A DNA stretch of 64,000 bases from Solibacillus sp. FSL K6-1523. GTDB taxonomy: Bacteria > Bacillota > Bacilli > Bacillales_A > Planococcaceae. This document shows, one piece after another, positions 35,924-46,673 of this stretch. Made by a program: the position numbers and the translations under genes. The stretch's first letter is position 1; each line of letters begins with the position of its first letter. The stretch is from positions 1,352,001 through 1,416,000 of the forward strand of contig NZ_JBBOSU010000001.1 in assembly GCF_038005225.1 (NCBI RefSeq), written 5' to 3'. The notes beneath the pieces were generated by a model. It made no database searches. It was not told where the DNA came from and saw nothing but the letters and a program-made list of their open reading frames with translations.

Positions 35924-35945
35924 TTTTTGCCGTCTAGCGTTACAT

Positions 35946-35983
35946 AGAGCAGCCTTCAGAATTTCTGAAGGCTGCTCTTTTTT
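35946..35983 (+). terminator. Strong rho-independent terminator of hbs
   Basis: A perfect 16-bp stem (35946-35961 with 35963-35978) is followed by TTTTT. Confidence 0.93.
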
Positions 35984-36095
35984 AGCGACAACAACGACAA
36001 AATCACGTATTTCTAATATAAAAACAAGGAACTACAATTATACATATGAGTTTTCACCTAGTCGAAATGCATTTGTCGAATTAAGTATACAGTTT

Positions 36096-36124
36096 TTGAA
36101 CTTATTGACGAGATATGCTACGAT
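36096..36124 (+). promoter_or_regulatory. Sigma-A promoter upstream of folE-mtrB
   Basis: -35 TTGAAC (36096-36101), 17-bp spacer, -10 TACGAT (36119-36124) with TGC just before it. The 260 bases between the hbs terminator and folE hold nothing else I can name; the leader is about 115 bases. Confidence 0.6.
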
Positions 36125-36244
36125 TCACTTGGTGAAATGCAAACGAAAAGCGATCTACATAGATAGAACAGATCCTTAAATAAACGAAAAATAATATAAA
36201 AACTTAATGATTCCGTTTTGGGTAATTTAGGAGGAAATAGTTTC

Positions 36245-36814
36245 ATGACGAATGTTGATTTAAAAAAAATTGAAGAAGCAGTAAAAATGATATTAGAAGC
36301 GGTTGGCGAGGATGTTGAACGGGAAGGTTTACTCGATACACCAAAGCGCGTTTCAAAAATGTATGCAGAAATGTTTAGTGGTTTAAACGAAGATCCACGT
36401 GAATACTTTAATACCGTTTTTCATGAAGATCATGAAGAGTTAGTACTTGTTAAGGATATTCCATTTTTTTCAATGTGTGAGCATCACTTAGTACCTTTTT
36501 ACGGGAAAGCGCATATTGCTTATATTCCAAAAGACGGTAAAGTCGCTGGGTTAAGCAAGTTAGGACGTTGCGTCGAGTCGGTTGCACGTCGCCCGCAATT
36601 ACAAGAACGTATTACTTCAACAGTAGCGGACACAATTATGGAAATGTTAGATCCAAAGGGTGTTTATGTCATTATCGAAGCAGAACATATGTGTATGACA
36701 ATGCGTGGCTTAAAAAAACCTGGTGCAAAAACAATCACATCCGTTGCACGTGGCATTTATGAGCAAGATGATGTGAAACGAAATGAAGTTATTACATTTG
36801 TTCAAATGTCATAA
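36245..36814 (+). CDS. folE: GTP cyclohydrolase I
   Basis: 189 residues. Zinc ligands appear in [12 protein letters not shown] (Cys, His) and in the second Cys of [40 protein letters not shown] is the family core. It converts GTP to dihydroneopterin triphosphate for folate. ATG 36245 follows AGGAGG by 10 bases; the open frame begins upstream at 36218. This is mtrA in B. subtilis naming, first gene of the folE-mtrB unit. Confidence 0.96.
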   Translation: MTNVDLKKIEEAVKMILEAVGEDVEREGLLDTPKRVSKMYAEMFSGLNEDPREYFNTVFHEDHEELVLVKDIPFFSMCEHHLVPFYGKAHIAYIPKDGKVAGLSKLGRCVESVARRPQLQERITSTVADTIMEMLDPKGVYVIIEAEHMCMTMRGLKKPGAKTITSVARGIYEQDDVKRNEVITFVQMS

Positions 36815-36872
36815 CTGACGTTGTTTATGGTATGATAAACGAAGGAATTGTAATGGTGAGGAGAAGCGAAAA

Positions 36873-37091
36873 ATGGCACAAGATTATATTATCATCGAAG
36901 CAGAAGAAGATGGCGTTCATGTGATTGGTTTGACACGTGGAACGGATACAAAATTTCACCATTCTGAAAAATTAGATGCAGGTGAAGTAATGATTGCGCA
37001 GTTTACAGAACATACATCAGCTATGAAAATTCGTGGGAAAGCAAAAATTCATTCGACACACGGTATTGTTCAAAGTAACGGGAAGAAATAA
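36873..37091 (+). CDS. mtrB: Tryptophan RNA-binding attenuation protein TRAP
   Basis: 72 residues. The tryptophan-binding and RNA-contact segments [21 protein letters not shown] and [18 protein letters not shown] are nearly identical to B. subtilis TRAP. The 11-mer ring binds tryptophan and then GAG/UAG repeats in trp leaders. GAGGAG precedes ATG 36873. The trp operon usually found between aroH and hisC is not in this window, so its targets lie elsewhere. Confidence 0.96.
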   Translation: MAQDYIIIEAEEDGVHVIGLTRGTDTKFHHSEKLDAGEVMIAQFTEHTSAMKIRGKAKIHSTHGIVQSNGKK

Positions 37092-37130
37092 TAATTTGAA
37101 TTGAAACAACACTGAAATGGAGTAATTTCT

Positions 37131-37871
37131 ATGAGTGCAACATACATTACACAATCTATTCAGCAATTAAAATCAAATATTTTCATGCATGTTCGTCATA
37201 GAGCATTACTACAAAATGTCGGAGAACCAATGTTGAATGATGAACAATTGTTTTTTATTCAATTGCCGTTTTTAGATGGAAAACCATCAGATGACGACCG
37301 GGAAACAAGTGCAATAACGGTTGGGATTGTGCATGCATCCCTTTTTGAGCATGAAAAAATCAAAGAACAAAATGCGACGAGTAAACAGCAACAGTTAACT
37401 GTGCTCGCTGGTGATTATTATAGCGGTCGCTATTACCAATTATTAGCGCTTTCTAAAAATATTCAGCTCATTCAAAAATTGTCTAAAGGGATTGTCAATC
37501 GCTGTGAACAACAGATTAAAATTTACGAACCTGTGAAAAGACCTCTTCAAGAGTGGATTGACAGTATAAGCATAATTGAATGTGAATTAATTGAACGCTA
37601 TTATGAAGCATATGAATTTACACAATATAAAAATTTAATGAAAAAAACGTTAACTTATTTACGATTGAAAAAAGAGTTTTCATTGATTGGAAATGGTGAG
37701 GAAGGCTTTTTTAAAAAGCAATTACATACGGATACATTCAACTCACCGACCGTTCAAAAAGATTTGCAAGAAGAACTTAAGAAGAAACAGGATGAATTGC
37801 AAGGGATTGTGAAGCGCACACCAATACAACCCGAATTAAAACAATATATCGAGCAATTGATCACTTCATAA
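37131..37871 (+). CDS. hepS: Heptaprenyl diphosphate synthase component I
   Basis: 246 residues, mostly helical. YYSGRYYQLLALSKNIQLIQKLSKGIVNRCE and EYYEAYEFTQY-like segments fit HepS (GerCA), the non-catalytic subunit that sets chain length together with HepT. Position before menG and hepT is the conserved hepS-menG-hepT unit. ATG 37131 has only a moderate ribosome binding site (GGAGTAA). Confidence 0.9.
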   Translation: MSATYITQSIQQLKSNIFMHVRHRALLQNVGEPMLNDEQLFFIQLPFLDGKPSDDDRETSAITVGIVHASLFEHEKIKEQNATSKQQQLTVLAGDYYSGRYYQLLALSKNIQLIQKLSKGIVNRCEQQIKIYEPVKRPLQEWIDSISIIECELIERYYEAYEFTQYKNLMKKTLTYLRLKKEFSLIGNGEEGFFKKQLHTDTFNSPTVQKDLQEELKKKQDELQGIVKRTPIQPELKQYIEQLITS

Positions 37872-37895
37872 GTGAATAAGAAAGGTTTTGAAAAC

Positions 37896-38597
37896 ATGAC
37901 AAAATCGAAAGAACAACATGTGCATGAAGTATTTGAGAGCATTTCAGAAAGCTACGATAAGATGAACTCAGTTATTAGCTTCCAGCAACATATTAAATGG
38001 CGCAACGATACAATGAAGCGAATGGCTGTTCAAAAAGGTTCAAAATGCTTAGATGTTTGTTGTGGCACAGCGGATTGGACAATCGCGTTAGCACAAGCTG
38101 CTGGTGAAGAAGGCGTTGTCAAAGGTCTAGACTTTAGTCAAAACATGTTGAATGTAGGTCTTCAAAAAACTGCAGCCATGCCACAAGTAGAGTTAATTCA
38201 TGGAAATGCGATGGAACTGCCATTTGAAGATAATACATTTGACTTTGTAACAATTGGTTTTGGTTTACGTAATGTACCGGATTATTTGCAAGTATTACGT
38301 GAAATGCATCGTGTCGTAAAGCCAGGTGGTATGGTTGTATGTTTAGAAACATCACAATCTGAAATCCCGGGGTACCGCCAGCTTTTCCGCTTCTACTTCA
38401 AATATATTATGCCGATTTTTGGAAAGCTCTTTGCGAAAAGCTATAAAGAATATTCTTGGTTACAGGAATCAGCTAACGACTTTCCAGGTATGAAAAAATT
38501 AGCGCAAATGTTTAAAGATGCGGGATTAAAAAATGTAACATATAAAGCTTATAGTGGTGGGGCAGCCGCTGTGCATATGGGCTTTAAAAAAGAATAA
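37896..38597 (+). CDS. menG: Demethylmenaquinone methyltransferase MenG (UbiE)
   Basis: 233 residues, class I SAM methyltransferase. The SAM site is [15 protein letters not shown], with [27 protein letters not shown] and [14 protein letters not shown] as family signatures. It performs the last methylation of menaquinone, the quinone used by qcrABC. ATG 37896 is preferred; AAAGG lies 11 bases upstream and the protein then begins [13 protein letters not shown] as in B. subtilis. Confidence 0.96.
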   Translation: MTKSKEQHVHEVFESISESYDKMNSVISFQQHIKWRNDTMKRMAVQKGSKCLDVCCGTADWTIALAQAAGEEGVVKGLDFSQNMLNVGLQKTAAMPQVELIHGNAMELPFEDNTFDFVTIGFGLRNVPDYLQVLREMHRVVKPGGMVVCLETSQSEIPGYRQLFRFYFKYIMPIFGKLFAKSYKEYSWLQESANDFPGMKKLAQMFKDAGLKNVTYKAYSGGAAAVHMGFKKE

Positions 38598-38619
38598 TAG
38601 TGAGAGTGGGTTTTGACGC

Positions 38620-39594
38620 GTGGAAAAGATGAAGCTAAAAATACTATACACTGATATTAAATCAGATATAGAAATCATCGAAAAAGAATTAGAAAATGCG
38701 CTAAGTTCATCTTCTCACTTATTGAATGATGCCTCACTTCATTTATTGCAAGCGGGTGGAAAACGAATTCGACCGGTATTTGCGTTACTAAGTGCGAAAT
38801 TTGGTGACTATAATATCGAGCGAATGAAAAATATCGCCGTACCATTAGAGTTAATTCACATGGCATCATTAGTTCATGATGATGTCATAGATGATTCAGA
38901 CATGCGTCGAGGTAGACATACGGTAAAAGCGCAGTGGAACAATCGTGTCGCGATGTATACAGGGGATTTTATATTTGCGAGAGCATTAGAATATGTCACA
39001 ATCATTGAAAATCCCCATGCCCATCAAATTTTAGCCAAAACAATGGTTGAACTTTGTAATGGTGAAGTCATTCAAATTGAAGATAAGTTTCGTTTAAATC
39101 AAACGATTAAAGATTATTTCCGTCGTATTAAGCGTAAAACAGCCCTGTTAATTGAATCGAGCTGTGAACTAGGAGCAGTTGTTAGTGGAGCAGATGAAAT
39201 AACGACACGACATTTAAAGCGCTATGGCTATTTCGTTGGGATGAGTTTCCAAATTATTGATGATATATTAGATTTCACGGCTACGGACAAGCAACTAGGC
39301 AAACCAGCAGGCAGTGACTTCATTCAAGGGAATATTACATTGCCTATATTATTGATGAAAGAAGATCCTCAAATCATGCCGTATATAGAAAAAGTAACAA
39401 CGGGTGAACTGTCGGAAGAAGAGCGCCAAGCAATGTTGCAACTTGTACGTAAATCAAATGCGATAAAAGAAGCAACAAAAATTAGTAATTTATATTTAAA
39501 AAAGGCTTTAGCTGAAGTTGAAAAGTTACCAAACCATCCGACGAAGAAAAAATTACGAGATATTGCTTTGTTCATGGGTAAGCGAAAATTCTAG
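38620..39594 (+). CDS. hepT: Heptaprenyl diphosphate synthase component II
   Basis: 324 residues, trans-isoprenyl diphosphate synthase. The aspartate-rich motifs are LVHDDVIDDSDMRRG (first) and QIIDDILDFTATD (second); GGKRIRP is the IPP site. With HepS it makes the C35 side chain of menaquinone-7. GTG 38620 or ATG 38629 could be the start; neither has a strong binding site. Confidence 0.95.
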   Translation: MEKMKLKILYTDIKSDIEIIEKELENALSSSSHLLNDASLHLLQAGGKRIRPVFALLSAKFGDYNIERMKNIAVPLELIHMASLVHDDVIDDSDMRRGRHTVKAQWNNRVAMYTGDFIFARALEYVTIIENPHAHQILAKTMVELCNGEVIQIEDKFRLNQTIKDYFRRIKRKTALLIESSCELGAVVSGADEITTRHLKRYGYFVGMSFQIIDDILDFTATDKQLGKPAGSDFIQGNITLPILLMKEDPQIMPYIEKVTTGELSEEERQAMLQLVRKSNAIKEATKISNLYLKKALAEVEKLPNHPTKKKLRDIALFMGKRKF

Positions 39595-39699
39595 TAAATT
39601 AAGCAATATGCTAATATTTGTTGCAGTTTGAGCGCGTCTTTGGTAATATTTATCGGTAGGTGTAAACCTTTTACCCAAACTTAAGGAGTGTATAACAAC

Positions 39700-40119
39700 A
39701 TGGCAATCGAAAAAACATTTTTAATGGTTAAACCAGATGGCGTAGAACGTCAAGTAATCGGTGATATCGTTGACCGCTTTGAGCGTCGCGGTTTCGTATT
39801 ACGTGGAGCAAAATTAATGGTTCCTACTCGTGAATTAGCTGAAAATCACTATGCAGAACACGCTGAGCGTCCATTCTTCGGTGAATTAGTAGACTTCATC
39901 ACATCAGGTCCAGTATTTGGTATGGTTTGGGAAGGCGAAAACGTTATCCAATTAGCTCGTATCATGATGGGTGCTACAAAACCAGAAGATTCAGCTCCTG
40001 GTACAATCCGCGGAGACTACGCTGTAACTTTATCTCACAACGTAATCCACGGTTCTGACTCTTTAGCTTCTGCTGAGCGCGAAATCAACTTATGGTTCGG
40101 CGAAGGTTTAGCTGAATAA
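39700..40119 (+). CDS. ndk: Nucleoside diphosphate kinase
   Basis: 139 residues. [16 protein letters not shown] is the start signature; the phospho-histidine is in [12 protein letters not shown]. It equalises nucleoside triphosphate pools. ATG 39700 follows AAGGAGTG by 9 bases; upstream in-frame codon 39688 overlaps that site. It has its own terminator. Confidence 0.97.
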   Translation: MAIEKTFLMVKPDGVERQVIGDIVDRFERRGFVLRGAKLMVPTRELAENHYAEHAERPFFGELVDFITSGPVFGMVWEGENVIQLARIMMGATKPEDSAPGTIRGDYAVTLSHNVIHGSDSLASAEREINLWFGEGLAE

Positions 40120-40130
40120 TTGGAATGAAT

Positions 40131-40167
40131 AAATAGTGTTCACTTTTAAAGTGGACGCTATTTTTTT
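40131..40167 (+). terminator. Rho-independent terminator of ndk
   Basis: AAATAGTGTTCACTTT (40131-40146) pairs with AAAGTGGACGCTATTT (40148-40163) using two G-U pairs, then T run. Confidence 0.88.
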
Positions 40168-40237
40168 ACATAAATATATCAGAATAATGAAACTATTGTA
40201 ACGGCAAAACGTATATAAAAAGAAAGGAGAGGATTAG

Positions 40238-40450
40238 ATGGTTTTTTGGGGAGCAATTGTTATTATTTCTGCCATGGCTATTTTAACCGACACGTATACA
40301 AAAAATAAAAAAATAGAATTGAAAAGATTAGACAAGGAAATTGAATTAGAACGCCTTAAATTAGAAAACTATGATAAAGAGACAGAGAAAATGCGCTTAG
40401 AGTTAGAACATTCAAAGCAACAGTTGTTAGAAAATAGGAAACCTTCATAA
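40238..40450 (+). CDS. Small membrane-anchored coiled-coil protein, unknown
   Basis: 70 residues that I do not recognise. One N-terminal membrane helix (about 3-18) is followed by a highly charged helix (about 25-66) with heptad-like Leu/Ile spacing (IELKRLDKEIELERLKLENYDKE...), so a coiled coil on the cytoplasmic side is likely. AAAGGAGAGG lies 8 bases before ATG 40238. It sits between ndk and cheR, where B. subtilis has no gene that I recall. The strong ribosome binding site and clean reading frame argue that it is real. Confidence 0.72.
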   Translation: MVFWGAIVIISAMAILTDTYTKNKKIELKRLDKEIELERLKLENYDKETEKMRLELEHSKQQLLENRKPS

Positions 40451-40526
40451 ATAAAGCAGAATGGTATTTCAGTTGCTGCGATAATCAGATATAATAGGTT
40501 TACGATATATGAGGGGACAGATGTGA

Positions 40527-41297
<771 letters not shown>

Positions 41298-41365
41298 TAC
41301 TACAAAAATAATGCTCTGTATGTGTGTTGCGAAAGTTTGGGGAAGTATCTACTTTTCTGACGAAT

Positions 41366-41407
41366 AAAAAAAGCGCTTTTCGTACAATTGGCGAAAGGCG
41401 TTTTTTT
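41366..41407 (+). terminator. Rho-independent terminator of cheR
   Basis: AAAAAAAGCGCTTTTCG pairs with CGAAAGGCGTTTTTTT with a one-base offset; a T run follows. Confidence 0.83.
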
Positions 41408-41408
41408 G

Positions 41409-41604
41409 TTTAACTTGACTCAGTGGAGGTTTCCCCCGGCTGAAGTAGGGGAACAAAGGCTAAAATCTGTCACGTCCTGTGACAACGCCTTTGTGATCAA
41501 CATCGTGTTGAGCCAAGCCCCAGCGGATGTCACAGATTTTTTAAGGGAAGTTTTTCGAGCTCGCTCGAAAAAAATCTGGACGCAATTACGCTGGGGCGTA
41601 ATTG
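41409..41604 (+). repeat. Modular hairpin repeat, copy 3 (between cheR and aroC)
   Basis: Stem I pairs AACTTGACTCA (from 41412) with TGAGCCAAG (about 41509-41517), one mismatch. An extra module with GTCAC / GTGAC (about 41469-41483) lies inside stem I. The core GCGGATGTCACAGATT (41523-41538) and AAAAAATCTGGACG (41569-41582) enclose a perfect TTTTTCGAGC/TCGAAAAA hairpin. The stem III palindrome is CAATTACGCT (41583-41592) with GGCGTAATTG (ending 41604), one G-U. With the cheR terminator it accounts for most of the 460-bp gap before aroC. Confidence 0.83.
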
Positions 41605-41757
41605 ATAATTGCTCGTGCATGCACAGTATTTCGCTTTAAATGTTCAGAATGTTCTAAAATGGCTGTGTATCCAGATGAAAATGATACTGATATTTGAATT
41701 GAAATATGTTATAGTGAAAAATACATACTTTAGCGAGTTGAAGGGAGAAAGTGTTTA

Positions 41758-42939
41758 ATGCGATATTTAACAGCAGGTGAGTCACACGGACCACAATTAA
41801 CTACAATTATTGAGGGGTTACCGTCACTATTGCCAGTGACTGCAGAAAAAATAAATTACGATTTAAAACGACGACAAGGTGGCCATGGCAGGGGGCGCCG
41901 TATGCAAATCGAAACAGATACAGTTGAAATTGTTTCAGGTGTTCGTCACGGAAAAACATTAGGGTCTCCAGTAGCACTAGTTGTAACGAATGATGACTGG
42001 AAGCATTGGACAAAAATTATGGGTGCAGCGGAATTGCCAGAAGATATTGATCCAGCTGAAATGAAGCGTCAAATTTCTCGTCCACGCCCAGGACATGCAG
42101 ATTTAGTTGGTGGGATGAAATACGGTCACCGCGATTTACGCAATGTATTAGAGCGCTCAAGTGCCCGTGAAACGACGGTGCGTGTAGCAGTAGGTTCGGT
42201 TGCTAAAGCTTTATTAAATGAGCTAGGGATTTCGATTGTGGCACATGTGACGGAAATCGTAGGGATTAAAGCGAATACAGCGCTAGTTGAGGGCAAATCA
42301 GCAGATGAAATTCGCACGATTGTAGAGGAGGATGCTTGCTACTGTGTGGACCCAGAAGCATCAGCGAAAATGGTTGAAGCAATTGATGATGCGAAAAAAG
42401 CAGGTGATTCAATCGGTGGAATCGTTGAAGTAATTATTGAAGGGTTACCAGCGGGCATTGGCTCTTATGTTCATTATGATCGCAAATTAGATGGAAAATT
42501 AGCAGCCGCTATGTTAAGCATCAACGCATTCAAAGGTGTTGAATTCGGTATCGGCTTTGAAATGGCACGCAAAAAAGGCTCGGAAGTACACGACGAAATT
42601 GTATGGGATGAAGAAAATGGTTACACACGCACGACAAACCGTCTAGGTGGCTTAGAAGGTGGTATGTCTACGGGAATGCCAATCGTTGTACGTGGTGTTA
42701 TGAAACCAATTCCTACGCTCTATAAACCGTTACAAAGTGTGGATATTGAAACGAAAGAACCATTTAAAGCAAGTGTTGAGCGTTCAGATAGCTGTGCAGT
42801 ACCGGCAGCATCAATCGTGGCTGAACATGTTATTGCTTGGGAAATAGCGAGTGTTATTGTGGATCAATTCCACAGCGACCAATTCCCTCAATTAAAAGCA
42901 CAAATTGATGCGATGCGTCAGTACACAAAGGAGTACTAA
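41758..42939 (+). CDS. aroC: Chorismate synthase
   Basis: 393 residues (gene called aroF in B. subtilis). FMN-dependent enzyme that makes chorismate from EPSP. Signatures: [16 protein letters not shown] at the start, [15 protein letters not shown], and [22 protein letters not shown]-like sequence precedes ATG 41758. An extended -10 (TGTTATAGT, about 41709) could be the promoter. First gene of an aromatic cluster that continues to hisC and tyrA with tiny or no gaps. Confidence 0.97.
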   Translation: MRYLTAGESHGPQLTTIIEGLPSLLPVTAEKINYDLKRRQGGHGRGRRMQIETDTVEIVSGVRHGKTLGSPVALVVTNDDWKHWTKIMGAAELPEDIDPAEMKRQISRPRPGHADLVGGMKYGHRDLRNVLERSSARETTVRVAVGSVAKALLNELGISIVAHVTEIVGIKANTALVEGKSADEIRTIVEEDACYCVDPEASAKMVEAIDDAKKAGDSIGGIVEVIIEGLPAGIGSYVHYDRKLDGKLAAAMLSINAFKGVEFGIGFEMARKKGSEVHDEIVWDEENGYTRTTNRLGGLEGGMSTGMPIVVRGVMKPIPTLYKPLQSVDIETKEPFKASVERSDSCAVPAASIVAEHVIAWEIASVIVDQFHSDQFPQLKAQIDAMRQYTKEY

Positions 42940-42940
42940 A

Positions 42941-44032
42941 ATGAAAATTCCAGTTCGTACTGCATCACATTCGTATGTTGTGACGATTGGGAATGGCATA
43001 TTACAAGATGTCGTACAATCGCATAAAGCACTGTTTGAAACTGCAGACAAAATCATTGTATTAACGGATGAATTTGTATGGGCGGAACAAAAAGAATATT
43101 TTGAAGCGAATTTCTCTTATTCCTTTGATGTGCTCGTCATGCCTGCAGGAGAACAATGCAAAAGCTTTGAAAATTATCATGTAACACAAACTTTTTTATT
43201 AGAAAAAAAATGTACACGTAAATCATTAATTATTGCATTTGGTGGTGGTGCTGTTGGCGATTTAGCAGGATTTGTAGCTGCGACCTATATGCGCGGTATT
43301 CCGTTTATTCAAGTGCCGACGACGATTTTAGCGCATGACTCTGCAGTTGGTGGAAAGACGGCAATCAATCATCCACAAGGGAAAAATATGATTGGTACTT
43401 TTTATCAGCCACAAGCGGTTATTTATGATACAAAGTTTTTAAAAACGTTAAGTGAAAAAGAAGTGCGCTCTGGCATGGCGGAAGTTATTAAGCATGCACT
43501 GATTTCCGATGCAAAATGGGTGGAAGAATTAGTAGAAGGTCATTCAATCACAAATTTACCGGAGCAGCTGTTAGGAGATTATTTAGCACAAGGTATTCAA
43601 GTAAAGGCCAACATCGTGGAACAAGATGAGACTGAACAATCGGTGCGCAAATATTTAAATTTAGGTCACACATATGGTCATGCGATTGAAGCGGCTGCAG
43701 GTTATGGAAAAGTCGCGCATGGCGAAGCGGTTATGATCGGTCTCATTTATTGTTTATTATTAAGTGAACGGTATGGGAAAATCGATCACGCCTTCACAAA
43801 GCGATTTTTACAATTTGCAATCGACAGTGGCTATCCGTTTGAAGCGGTTCATCAATTCACATTTGAACAGCTGACGGACTATTTATTAAAGGATAAAAAG
43901 GCGGACTATGGTGTGTTGCAATTTGTTTTGTTAGAAACAGTTGGGAAGCCGTTCGTTCAAAAAATAGAGTTAGATGAATGTAAAGAAATCGATGAACAGT
44001 TAAGACAATTACTATTGGAGGTGCAAGCATGA
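42941..44032 (+). CDS. aroB: 3-dehydroquinate synthase
   Basis: 363 residues. NAD site FGGGAVGDLAGFVAATYMRG; QVPTTILAHDSAVGGKTAINHPQGKNMIG and the metal-binding LNLGHTYGHAIE and HGEAVMIG. Second step of the shikimate pathway. ATG 42941 lies one base after the aroC stop with AAGGAG 10 bases before it. The end overlaps aroH by 4 bases. Confidence 0.96.
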   Translation: MKIPVRTASHSYVVTIGNGILQDVVQSHKALFETADKIIVLTDEFVWAEQKEYFEANFSYSFDVLVMPAGEQCKSFENYHVTQTFLLEKKCTRKSLIIAFGGGAVGDLAGFVAATYMRGIPFIQVPTTILAHDSAVGGKTAINHPQGKNMIGTFYQPQAVIYDTKFLKTLSEKEVRSGMAEVIKHALISDAKWVEELVEGHSITNLPEQLLGDYLAQGIQVKANIVEQDETEQSVRKYLNLGHTYGHAIEAAAGYGKVAHGEAVMIGLIYCLLLSERYGKIDHAFTKRFLQFAIDSGYPFEAVHQFTFEQLTDYLLKDKKADYGVLQFVLLETVGKPFVQKIELDECKEIDEQLRQLLLEVQA

Positions 44033-44391
44033 TTCGTGGAATACGTGGTGCAATTACGATTGATGAAGATAGAGCTGAGTTAGTATGGGAAGAGACAGCT
44101 AAGCTTGTACAAGAAGTAGTGAAACAAAATAAAGTAGATCCTTCAGATATAGCTTCTGTTACCATTTCGACAACACCAGATATTCGCTCGGCATTCCCTG
44201 CGAAGTCTGTTCGTTCAATGGAAGGTTGGCAGTATGTGCCGATCATGTGTATGCATGAGATGGATGTACCGGGTGGACTTCCGCTTTGTATACGTGTGTT
44301 ATTACATGTTAATACGCATACACCACAGCATGAAATTCATCATATTTACTTAAAAGATGCCGTTAAATTACGACCAGATTTAGTGAAATAA
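44029..44391 (+). CDS. aroH: Chorismate mutase, AroH type
   Basis: 120 residues, monofunctional trimeric AroH fold. Active-site residues appear in MIRGIRGAITIDED (Arg7), AFPAKSVRSM (Arg63-type) and IRVLLHVNT (Arg90-type). It makes prephenate for tyrosine and phenylalanine. ATGA overlap with aroB. In B. subtilis the trp genes follow here; in this window hisC follows directly. Confidence 0.95.
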   Translation: MIRGIRGAITIDEDRAELVWEETAKLVQEVVKQNKVDPSDIASVTISTTPDIRSAFPAKSVRSMEGWQYVPIMCMHEMDVPGGLPLCIRVLLHVNTHTPQHEIHHIYLKDAVKLRPDLVK

Positions 44392-44418
44392 CAGCCAATT
44401 AAGGGGAGAGATTCAAGG

Positions 44419-45519
44419 ATGAAGTGGAAACAACAATTAAACGGGATGAAAGCTTATCAACCAGGTAAGCCGATAGAAGAAGTAAAGAAACAATTTGGAT
44501 TAGATGAAGTTGTAAAACTCGCATCTAATGAAAATCCATTCGGTAGCTCGCCGAAAGTAAAAGCATTTTTACAATCAGACGCTTCGAATCATGCCATCTA
44601 TCCAGATGGTTATGCACAAAACTTACGTACAAGCCTAGCAAAATTTTACGGGGTAGAAGAAGCAGAGTTAATTATCGGTAACGGTTCGGATGATTTAATC
44701 GCGATTATTACGCGTGCGTTATTATATCCAGGAGTGAATACAGTCATGGCTGATCCATCGTTTTCACAATACTGGCATAACGCGGAAATTGAAGGCGCGG
44801 AAGTACGAAAAGTTCCATTAAACGATGGCGTGCATAATTTAGATGCGATGCTTGAAGCGATTGATGAAAATACTTCTGTAGTGTGGGTTTGTAATCCAAA
44901 TAACCCAACAGGAACAATTGTTTCAGATGAAGTATTACGTGCATTTTTAGCGGCAGTACCAAAAGATGTTTTCATCGTATTAGATGAGGCATACATAGAG
45001 TATGTCAATGATCCAACATATGAAGACACATTGCATTATTTCCGAGAGTATTCGAATTTAATATTATTGCGCACGTTTTCAAAAGCATATGGCTTAGCTT
45101 CATTCCGTGTAGGTTATGGAATTGCCCAAGCAGAAGTGATTGCGAAGCTCGATCCAGTGCGCGCACCATTTAACAATACAAATTTAAGCCAAAAGGTTGC
45201 GCAATTGGCTCTTGGCGATCAAGAATACATTGCAAGTTGCCGCGTAGCGAATGAAAAGGGCAAGCAGCAATTTGTCGCATTCTGTGAAGCGCAACGATTG
45301 AAATATTTCCCTTCTCAAACGAACTTCATCATGTTTGAAGTGAAGATGAGCAGTGAAGTTGTTTTTGAAGAAATGATGAAGCGCGGATTTATTATTCGTA
45401 GTGGGGCGGCGCTTGGCCTAGAAGGGTTTATTCGTGTAACGATTGGTACAGAACAGCAAAATGAAAGATTTCTACAATTGCTGGCAGAAGTTTTGAAAGA
45501 GCAAGGGGTTTTTGCATGA
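44419..45519 (+). CDS. hisC: Histidinol-phosphate / aromatic aminotransferase HisC
   Basis: 366 residues, class I PLP aminotransferase. NPNNPTGTIV, DEAYIEYVND and the PLP-binding Lys in RTFSKAYGLASFRVGYG are visible. In Bacillus HisC serves both histidine synthesis and transamination of aromatic oxo acids, which fits its place next to tyrA. AAGGGGAGAG precedes ATG 44419. It overlaps tyrA by 4 bases. Confidence 0.95.
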   Translation: MKWKQQLNGMKAYQPGKPIEEVKKQFGLDEVVKLASNENPFGSSPKVKAFLQSDASNHAIYPDGYAQNLRTSLAKFYGVEEAELIIGNGSDDLIAIITRALLYPGVNTVMADPSFSQYWHNAEIEGAEVRKVPLNDGVHNLDAMLEAIDENTSVVWVCNPNNPTGTIVSDEVLRAFLAAVPKDVFIVLDEAYIEYVNDPTYEDTLHYFREYSNLILLRTFSKAYGLASFRVGYGIAQAEVIAKLDPVRAPFNNTNLSQKVAQLALGDQEYIASCRVANEKGKQQFVAFCEAQRLKYFPSQTNFIMFEVKMSSEVVFEEMMKRGFIIRSGAALGLEGFIRVTIGTEQQNERFLQLLAEVLKEQGVFA

Positions 45520-46613
45520 CACGGAATGTTTTCGTAATCGGACTAGGGTTAATTGGTGGTTCTGTTGCATTAGCTCTGCAAAAGGCTCCGCATACGAAAG
45601 TGTTTGGTTATGATGCACATGAGCAAACAAGAGAATTAGCGAGCACATTAAATGTTGTACATGAAGTGGTAGAAGATCCTGTACAATTTGCTGAGCAGGC
45701 AGATGTTATTATTTTTGGGACACCCGTCAATATTACGCTCGATTTTATGGAGCAGTTAAAAAGTTGGAATTTAAAACGCAATGTCATTATTACAGATACT
45801 GGTAGTACGAAAGCCCGTATTATGGAAAAAGCGCTTGAATTACGAGAATTAGGTATCACCTTTATCGGAGGGCATCCAATGGCGGGCTCACATAAAAGTG
45901 GAATCACAGCAGCGAAGCCGTATTTATTGGAAAATGCTTATTATATGTTGACACCAACTGAAGGTGAAGAAATTGAACGAATTGCAGCGCTTGATGATTT
46001 ATTAAAATTTACGCTCGGGAAAATGGTTGTAGTAGACGCCAAAGCACATGATCATATGACCGCTGTTGTCAGCCATTTCCCACATATCGTTGCGGCCTCA
46101 TTAGTCCATCAGTTGAATTTTGAGAAAAAAGCATTCCCAATGACATCCTCTTTAGCAGCGGGGGGCTTTCGTGATATTACACGTATCGCATCCTCTAATC
46201 CGACATTGTGGCGAGATATTACGCTACAAAATCAAAAAGAGCTCGTTGGTCAATTGGATACGTGGTTAGAAGAAATGGGACGTGTAAGGCAGCTACTCGA
46301 TCAAGGTGACGCGGAAGAAATTGAGCGCTACTTCTCTGATGCAAGAGATGTTCGTGATAAGTTGCCAATTGCCAATGGTGCTTTATACATGCCATATGAT
46401 TTATATGTGGATATCCCAGATTATCCAGGGGTAATTTCTGAAGTGACAGGTTACTTAGCCGAAGAAAATATTAGCATAATAAATATTCGAATTGTTGAAA
46501 CCCGCGTCGATGTGTTTGGTATTTTAGTAATCAGCTTCCAAACAAATGAAGACCGTGAACGTGCGGCAAAGTGCATCACACAAAAAGCAAATTATGATAC
46601 GCATATATCTTAA
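45516..46613 (+). CDS. tyrA: Prephenate dehydrogenase with ACT domain
   Basis: 365 residues. NAD site GLGLIGGSVALAL; catalytic region GGHPMAGSHKSGI and AVVSHFPHIVAASLV. A C-terminal ACT domain (about 290-365, VDIPDYPGVISEVTGYLAEENISI) suggests feedback control by tyrosine. It makes 4-hydroxyphenylpyruvate, which HisC can aminate. ATGA overlap with hisC. Confidence 0.95.
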   Translation: MTRNVFVIGLGLIGGSVALALQKAPHTKVFGYDAHEQTRELASTLNVVHEVVEDPVQFAEQADVIIFGTPVNITLDFMEQLKSWNLKRNVIITDTGSTKARIMEKALELRELGITFIGGHPMAGSHKSGITAAKPYLLENAYYMLTPTEGEEIERIAALDDLLKFTLGKMVVVDAKAHDHMTAVVSHFPHIVAASLVHQLNFEKKAFPMTSSLAAGGFRDITRIASSNPTLWRDITLQNQKELVGQLDTWLEEMGRVRQLLDQGDAEEIERYFSDARDVRDKLPIANGALYMPYDLYVDIPDYPGVISEVTGYLAEENISIINIRIVETRVDVFGILVISFQTNEDRERAAKCITQKANYDTHIS

Positions 46614-46621
46614 CGAACAAC

Positions 46622-46657
46622 ACATCTCGCTAAATAAACTTGCGAGATGTATTTTTT
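46622..46657 (+). terminator. Terminator between tyrA and aroA
   Basis: ACATCTCGC (46622-46630) pairs perfectly with GCGAGATGT (46642-46650), followed by ATTTTTT. It lies only 16 bases before aroA and would limit read-through from the upstream aro genes. Confidence 0.87.
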
Positions 46658-46673
46658 CTAGGGAGGAATTGTT

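Noticed and set aside
41388-41639. Reading frames over repeat copy 3 on both strands
   Set aside because: The sequence is an interspersed repeat with stems; the frames are not kept in copies 1 and 4.
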